Part shown: positions 27,051 through 32,313 of the stretch, one piece after another
Numbering within the stretch: the stretch's first letter is position 1
How the letters are laid out: each line of letters opens with the position of its first letter
Origin: Oscillospiraceae bacterium
GTDB lineage: Bacteria; Bacillota; Clostridia; Oscillospirales; CAG-272
Direction: 5' to 3'
Length of the DNA stretch: 32,313 nucleotides
NCBI GenBank assembly: GCA_015063585.1
Contig: SVTW01000024.1
Coordinates: 1 to 32,313 of the forward strand
Position numbers and translations under genes: made by a program
Notes under the pieces: model-generated
Databases searched by the model: none
The model's input: only the letters and a program-made list of their open reading frames with translations
What the model was told of the DNA's origin: nothing

Positions 27051-27614
27051 TCATTCATTATTCGTAATATTTTCATATTGCTCTTTTAAAAACTGCGTGA
27101 TCCAGCGAATGATCTCGGGATCACTCAGCGGAATTCCCTCACCCAATATCTCACGCATTTGCCGCGTATCCAATTCCACGCGGAATTGCGGCGAGGTATG
27201 GAGGAATTCGAAGTCAATCTCGGGGCTGCCCTGTATCAGGGTCACCACCGTAGATACGATATCTCCCATAGGAGTGTAATCAATATGCGTTTTGTAAAAC
27301 AGCGCGCTCGTTTCGGTGCCGTGATCCTCGGGATACTCCGACTCGTGGCGTGAGCAGATGCGGATCGAGCCGCCCGTTTGCTCTGCCGCCAACTTTAAAA
27401 GCGGAATTCCGAGCCCGACCTTTCGGGTGGTGCGCGTGGTATAGAAGGGATCGATCACGCCGCGCAGGATCTCCTCGCGCATACCGCAACCGTTATCGGC
27501 TACCGTCATGGTAAGCGTTTCCTCTGTCTCCGTAATCGTAATACGGATCAAGGACGCGCCTGCCTTCACCGAGTTCTCGGCAATATCCAGGACATTTAAC
27601 GAAAGCTCCTTCAA
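27051..27614 (-). CDS. Stand-alone histidine-kinase-like ATPase domain protein
   Basis: ENSVKAGASLIRI (N box), VADNGCGM (G1), RKVGLGIPLLKLAAEQTGGSI (G2). No receiver or sensor region. Confidence 0.88.
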   Translation of the reverse strand: MKELSLNVLDIAENSVKAGASLIRITITETEETLTMTVADNGCGMREEILRGVIDPFYTTRTTRKVGLGIPLLKLAAEQTGGSIRICSRHESEYPEDHGTETSALFYKTHIDYTPMGDIVSTVVTLIQGSPEIDFEFLHTSPQFRVELDTRQMREILGEGIPLSDPEIIRWITQFLKEQYENITNNE

Positions 27615-28351
27615 TTGCTCTTCCCTCCCAATATGCGGAACAGTTGGCTCCGAACAAAATCTGTGCTGTAGGGCTCATCCGCAAGCTCAAAATAATCTGC
27701 GCTGTCGCGGATATCCCAAAGATAATGTGCATCTGACCCGATCACAAGCCGCATGGAATTTAATTCACTGTGCTTTTCACGGTAACTGCCGATCTTTTCA
27801 GCATCGTGAAATTCGGCAATATCGAACCGCGGCGTTTCGGGAAAGCTTCCGAGTGTGGAAAGGATCCCATTCGCTTCGCGATCCACGTGCGCCGGAAAGC
27901 AGATCCCGTTGTGCGATGCCACCAAGGGCGGCACGTCATCGAGCATCAGCTCGGTCGCGTTGGATAGCAAAAACGCGTCGGTTCCGATCACGCGGTCCTC
28001 CTCGTCGGTCACAAGTTGATCGCCGAAGATGTCGGTGCGGTTTGGAATTCTGATCCTTCGCGCGTCCACCGCATCGCCAAACCGCATGGCATCCTCAAGA
28101 TGCTCGAACAGGCAAACGATGTGAATGTCCTCAGCCGTTGTCAGCTCCATTCCCGCGATCGGAATGATTCCCTGCTTCTTTGCCGCCGCGAAAAACGCGG
28201 GACAGTTTCGGCAGGTGTTATGATCGGTCAATGCAACGATATTCAAGCCTGCCAATGCCGCCATACCCGCGATATTATTCGGGGTCATATCATTATCGGC
28301 ACAAGGGGATAGACAGGAATGAATGTGAAAATCGTAATAGTAACGATTCAC
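27611..28351 (-). CDS. PHP-domain metal-dependent phosphoesterase-like protein
   Basis: YYDFHIHSCLSPCADNDMTP, LTDHNTCRNCPAF, FPAHVDREANGI, IGSDAHYL. Confidence 0.9.
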   Translation of the reverse strand: MNRYYYDFHIHSCLSPCADNDMTPNNIAGMAALAGLNIVALTDHNTCRNCPAFFAAAKKQGIIPIAGMELTTAEDIHIVCLFEHLEDAMRFGDAVDARRIRIPNRTDIFGDQLVTDEEDRVIGTDAFLLSNATELMLDDVPPLVASHNGICFPAHVDREANGILSTLGSFPETPRFDIAEFHDAEKIGSYREKHSELNSMRLVIGSDAHYLWDIRDSADYFELADEPYSTDFVRSQLFRILGGKSN

Positions 28352-28677
28352 GCTTCAAAGCTTGCCAGTGCGGCGGCAAGCTCATATGCGGTTTTCTCCG
28401 AAGTGAAGATGTTGACCCCCTTCTGCTCTGCCGTGAGGCGTACGTTTTCTTCCAACGTAACCCCCTCCGCCAAAATGATGCATGCAACATCCGTAAGAGA
28501 CGCAACCGCAACGATATTGATATTGGACATGATGGTGATCCAGACCTGATCCTGTCCGGCTCTTCCCATCACCCAGCTCAGCAGGTCGCCGATATATGCG
28601 CCCGAGAATTCACGCTCGCCCTCCGACAAATTGATCGTCGTGAGTGAAAGCTTTTCTGCAAGTTCACGGACCGTCAT
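28348..28677 (-). CDS. DRTGG-domain-like small protein (copy 1)
   Basis: YIGDLLSWVMGRAGQDQVWITIMSNINIVAVASLTDVACIILAEG...AEQKGVNIFTSEKTAYEL; ATGA overlaps on both sides. Confidence 0.75.
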   Translation of the reverse strand: MTVRELAEKLSLTTINLSEGEREFSGAYIGDLLSWVMGRAGQDQVWITIMSNINIVAVASLTDVACIILAEGVTLEENVRLTAEQKGVNIFTSEKTAYELAAALASFEA

Positions 28678-29963
28678 GATTCTTCCTCCTGCTTTTGCTT
28701 TTTGCTTTCCTTGATCGAACGCACGCGCTCAACCGGGCAATCCTCCCGCACCGCGTTTCCGCGAACAATGTCCTCGGCAAACGCACGGCAATTGGGTGCA
28801 CCGCAAGCACCGCAGTCAATTCCGGGCAGCTCCGCGCGGATCTTTTGAATTTCGGTCATCATCCGCAGCGATTCTGCAAAGTTCTCGCTCAGGCGCTGAA
28901 TGGGGCGATAGCTTGGAACCTCGTTAAAGAGGAAGCTCGCGGGAATAAAGTCGTCCTCCCCTTCCCGCAAAAAGGTTTGCGATACGGGAAGATAGCGTCT
29001 GAGTGATTGTAGTCTTGCCTTAGCGACAAAGGGATTTTCGGGAGCCATAACGCCTCCCACGCAACCGCCCGGACAAGCGTTCAATTCCACAAACTCCAAC
29101 GATGAAATATTGCCGTTGTCAAGCTGGTCGAGCACGCGGTTTACGTTATCAATACCGTCTGCGGCAAGATATTTATCATTGAAAATTGCGGAGGATTCAC
29201 CGCCCGAGGTTGCCCAACTGATCCCGATCATACCCGACCGTGAAAACGGAACGGGTGTGTTACCGCGACGCATTACGTTGATCAAGCTGAAATAAACGTC
29301 ACTGATCGAGAGGACCTCATTCACTTCACTTTTGTAATCTCCAAAGCCGTTTCGGACGTAGCTGACCTTTGCGGGACAGGGAGAAATAAAGCAAATGCAG
29401 ATATCCTCATCCTTGAGTTCGGGATGCTCCTTCTTCGTTTTTTCGCGCGCCATTTTCGCGGCGATCTCAACGGGTGGGAGCAGCTGCATGATATGATCAC
29501 GCAGCGTTGGATAACGCAATGAGATCAAACGCAGGACCACAGGGCAAGCCGAGCTGATCACAGGCTTGGTAATCCCCTCGGTTTTCAGATAAAGCCGCGT
29601 ATATGCGGATACAAGCTCTGCCGCCTGCGAGACCTCCACCACGTCGTCAAAGCCGATATCCAAAAGGCCCTGCAAAACGTAGTCGATGTCATCCAATTCC
29701 TCAAATTGACCGTACAGGGTCGGTGCCGGCAGGGCTACCTTCCACTTGTACTTCATTACAGTATCGAGTTTACTGTAGGTTGCTTTTTTTGCGTTGTTCG
29801 GACAGTTTCGGATACAATCGCCGCAGTCGATACACCGATTCGTGTCGATGTGTGCATGACCGTCGTGAACCCGAATCGCCTCTGTGGGACAATGCTTCAT
29901 ACAAAGCGTGCATCCCGTACAACGCGAAACATCCAACGAAACCGAATGGACATATGTATTCAT
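28674..29963 (-). CDS. HydS-like (putative sensory) [FeFe] hydrogenase-domain protein
   Basis: Two 4Fe-4S motifs (CTGCTLCMKHCP, CIDCGDCIRNCP), divergent H-cluster motifs SSACPVV, ISPCPAKVSYV, NACPGGCVGGVMAPE, and C-terminal GIDCGACGAPNCRAFAEDIVRG cluster. Confidence 0.88.
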   Translation of the reverse strand: MNTYVHSVSLDVSRCTGCTLCMKHCPTEAIRVHDGHAHIDTNRCIDCGDCIRNCPNNAKKATYSKLDTVMKYKWKVALPAPTLYGQFEELDDIDYVLQGLLDIGFDDVVEVSQAAELVSAYTRLYLKTEGITKPVISSACPVVLRLISLRYPTLRDHIMQLLPPVEIAAKMAREKTKKEHPELKDEDICICFISPCPAKVSYVRNGFGDYKSEVNEVLSISDVYFSLINVMRRGNTPVPFSRSGMIGISWATSGGESSAIFNDKYLAADGIDNVNRVLDQLDNGNISSLEFVELNACPGGCVGGVMAPENPFVAKARLQSLRRYLPVSQTFLREGEDDFIPASFLFNEVPSYRPIQRLSENFAESLRMMTEIQKIRAELPGIDCGACGAPNCRAFAEDIVRGNAVREDCPVERVRSIKESKKQKQEEES

Positions 29964-30016
29964 CGGACACGATCACTCCTTTTCGGGTTTTGTTCCGTTG
30001 CCTCCGGAAATAGGGA

Positions 30017-30439
30017 TTAAAGCGATACCGTCATCAGTATCGTGGTTCCGCGTCCAAGCTCGGAATCGATCTGCATCGAGTCGGTATAGCGCTTCATATT
30101 GGGAAGTCCCATTCCAGCTCCGAAGCCAAGAGAACGGATATTGTCAGGTGCTGTAGAAAAGCCTTCCTGCATCGCAAGCTCGATGTTGGCAATTCCGGGG
30201 CCGCGGTCAATCAATTGGATCTCTATGCGGTCCTCATAAATGAGCACGTCGGCTTCTCCGCCGCCCGCATGGATCACCATGTTGATCTCACCCTCATACA
30301 TTGCGATCGAAACCTTTCGAATGATCTCGGGTGCGATCCCGAGCTGACGAAGGCTCTTTTTTACCTGAACCGAAGCCTGCCCCGCAGACGTGAAATCGTC
30401 TCCGTCCACTACAAAGTGCAGCTTTACAACTTCGTTCAT
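30017..30439 (-). CDS. Anti-sigma-factor-like HATPase (Ser/Thr kinase family) protein
   Basis: EGEINMVIHAGGGEADVLI, IDRGPGIANIELAMQEG, LGFGAGMGLPNMKRY. ATG at 30439 overlaps the upstream stop codon; listed ORF starts at 30487. Confidence 0.87.
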   Translation of the reverse strand: MNEVVKLHFVVDGDDFTSAGQASVQVKKSLRQLGIAPEIIRKVSIAMYEGEINMVIHAGGGEADVLIYEDRIEIQLIDRGPGIANIELAMQEGFSTAPDNIRSLGFGAGMGLPNMKRYTDSMQIDSELGRGTTILMTVSL

Positions 30440-30789
30440 TTTTTCTCTCCGTTTCCGCCGAGGCCGTTTGCATACAGCTTTCCACAAGCCTCATACATTC
30501 TCTTCCGCGTTTTCAGCAAAACCATATTGCTCTCGCGCGCCAGCGCGATCATTTCTTCTGTGGGGCACTTGGAACGGACGAACACAATGCAAACCATGTC
30601 CATCATTTCAGCCGTACGAACGACCTGCGAATTCACAAGTCCGGTCAGCAGCACCGCCTGATCCTTCACGTATGCGAGCACATCGCTCATCATGTCGCTT
30701 CCGCATGCGGAATATACCTCTCTGTCGAGAGCATCCTCTCCGCAAACGATTTCCGCCTGCAGCAATTCCTGAATTTCAGAGATTTTCAT
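30436..30789 (-). CDS. DRTGG-domain-like small protein (copy 2)
   Basis: ACGSDMMSDVLAYVKDQAVLLTGLVNSQVVRTAEMMDMVCIVFVRSKCPTEEMIALARESNMVLLKTRKRMYEACGKLY; same layout as copy 1. Confidence 0.75.
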   Translation of the reverse strand: MKISEIQELLQAEIVCGEDALDREVYSACGSDMMSDVLAYVKDQAVLLTGLVNSQVVRTAEMMDMVCIVFVRSKCPTEEMIALARESNMVLLKTRKRMYEACGKLYANGLGGNGEKK

Positions 30790-30824
30790 AAAACCCTGTT
30801 CCTGCCCTTTCCGTTTTGAATGGA

Positions 30825-31319
30825 TTATTTATATTTTGCGAGGATCGAATCAACGTCATCAACCGTCAGTCTTCCGTAAACCTCTCCGTTCACAGTAAGA
30901 ACGGGAGCCAGACCGCAGGCACCGATGCAACGGGTTGCTTCGATGGAATACTTTCCGTCGGGAGACGTGCTTCCAACCGGAACGTTGAGCTTCTGCGAAA
31001 TAGCCTCGATGATGTCACCCGAGCCCTTTACGTAGCAAGCGGTACCCAGGCAAACGGCAATTGCGTACTGACCGTCGGGGTTCAGCTTGAACTGTGCGTA
31101 AAAGGACACGATTCCAAAAATCTCTTCCAAAGAAACTCCTGTTTTTGCGGCGATGATCTTTTGGACTTCCAGAGGCAGGTAACCGTAAATTCCCTGTGCT
31201 TCCTGCAGAATGGGCATCATAGCGCCCTTCTCACCGGCATGCTTTTCAATTACGGCAAGCAATTTCTCCTCCTGCTCTTTTGTCCCGTGAAAATCGACCG
31301 TAGTCAATTTCTTTTTCAT
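30825..31319 (-). CDS. NuoE/HydC-like thioredoxin-fold [2Fe-2S] subunit of the [FeFe] hydrogenase
   Basis: PILQEAQGIYGYLPLEVQKIIA, CLGTACYVKGSGDI, ATRCIGACGLAPVLTVNGEVYGRL. Confidence 0.94.
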   Translation of the reverse strand: MKKKLTTVDFHGTKEQEEKLLAVIEKHAGEKGAMMPILQEAQGIYGYLPLEVQKIIAAKTGVSLEEIFGIVSFYAQFKLNPDGQYAIAVCLGTACYVKGSGDIIEAISQKLNVPVGSTSPDGKYSIEATRCIGACGLAPVLTVNGEVYGRLTVDDVDSILAKYK

Positions 31320-31352
31320 AATTCAAAATACCTCCTGAATTTTTATAATGAA

Positions 31353-31448
31353 CTATCGGAACGGTGTTTTCTGCAACGGTTTGGCAAAATTGGCTGCTGT
31401 TTTTTTGCCCTCATCCGCCCTATGAGCACCGTTCACACATACGGACAT
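31353..31448 (-). promoter_or_regulatory. Candidate structured 5' leader of the hydrogenase operon
   Basis: On the minus strand: GAACGGTG / CACCGTTC closing stem, enclosing CTCAT-AGGGCGG-ATGAG and GGCAAAA-13nt-TTTTGCC. TATAAT lies just upstream (+ coordinates about 31452-31457). Confidence 0.5.
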
Positions 31449-31695
31449 TTTATTATACCATATTATTTTAAAAAAATCTATACTTTTTTAAAAAAATATG
31501 AAATGTTTTTACATTTTCCGCGACATTTTTTCAATTTTTTATTGCATTTTTTCGTGTCTTTCTCATTTGAGACAAAAGCGGGCTGCGCCATTTGCTCAGT
31601 CCCCCTTTCAAAATACCGATAATAGATTTTTGTAGCCCATATTTTTGCGGTTTTCATTGTCAAGAAAGACGAAAAGCCGTTCATGCAAAAAGCAT

Positions 31696-31734
31696 GGAGG
31701 TGAGCCAAAGCATTTCTGCATTTGACCCACCTCC
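31696..31734. repeat. Long intergenic hairpin, copy 2 of a dispersed element, downstream of guaB
   Basis: GGAGGTG / CACCTCC with inner CAAAGCA/TGCATTTG; the reverse complement aligns to copy 1 at 22856-22897. Confidence 0.75.
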
Positions 31735-31770
31735 TTCAAAGGCAAAGCCTTTTCCGTCTGTCCGCTCCGA

Positions 31771-32313
<543 letters not shown>

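Noticed and set aside
22941-27279. Very long plus-strand ORFs (631 aa at 22941-24836 and 839 aa at 24760-27279) antisense to hydA/hydB
   Set aside because: They lie opposite well-supported hydrogenase genes, show no recognisable domains, and look like shadow ORFs produced by biased codon usage on the coding strand.
31353-31448. 31-codon ORF (ATG at 31448, TAG at 31353-31355) within the hydrogenase operon leader
   Set aside because: No Shine-Dalgarno, and the ATG falls almost at the expected transcription start of the TATAAT box; the conserved-looking stems explain the region better. It should be re-examined if the start site maps further upstream.
31459-31500. A -35 box or Rex operator for the hydrogenase operon
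   Set aside because: The TATAAT is clear but the corresponding -35 (TAGATT on the minus strand) is weak, and I found no TTGTTAAnnnnnnTTAACAA-like Rex site by eye.

Overview
This 32.3 kb window looks like chromosomal DNA from an anaerobic, probably spore-forming Firmicute (Clostridia-like). Nearly all genes are on the minus strand. Blocks, left to right: (i) a 135-bp tandem repeat at the window edge, then a plus-strand Asp-box/sialidase-like gene; (ii) a Bacillus-like sporulation/cell-division cluster (smpB, divIC/ftsB-like, yabQ, yabP, S4-domain rqcP/yabO, mazG, spoVB-like); (iii) an MTA/SAH deaminase-like amidohydrolase, a uridine-kinase-like protein, hemZ, dtd, relA/spoT, recJ, an RseC-like protein and a COG2509-type FAD protein; (iv) the c-di-AMP synthase cdaA followed by a 66-aa CdaR-like stub, nicotinate phosphoribosyltransferase and a polysaccharide deacetylase; (v) a plus-strand island with a promoter, an unlisted 20-codon ORF, an intrinsic terminator, a small XRE regulator, a second terminator, and a SASA-type esterase lipoprotein; (vi) a ten-gene operon for a trimeric [FeFe] hydrogenase with an HydS-like second hydrogenase, two DRTGG proteins, two stand-alone HATPase proteins and a PHP protein; (vii) the 3' part of guaB. 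The strongest candidates for something undescribed are the leader-ORF/terminator arrangement ahead of the XRE gene, where an alternative antiterminator pairing can be drawn; the multi-stem 5' leader of the hydrogenase operon; and the doubled DRTGG/HATPase module around the HydS-like protein. All identifications come from reading motifs and translations; no database search or folding software was run.
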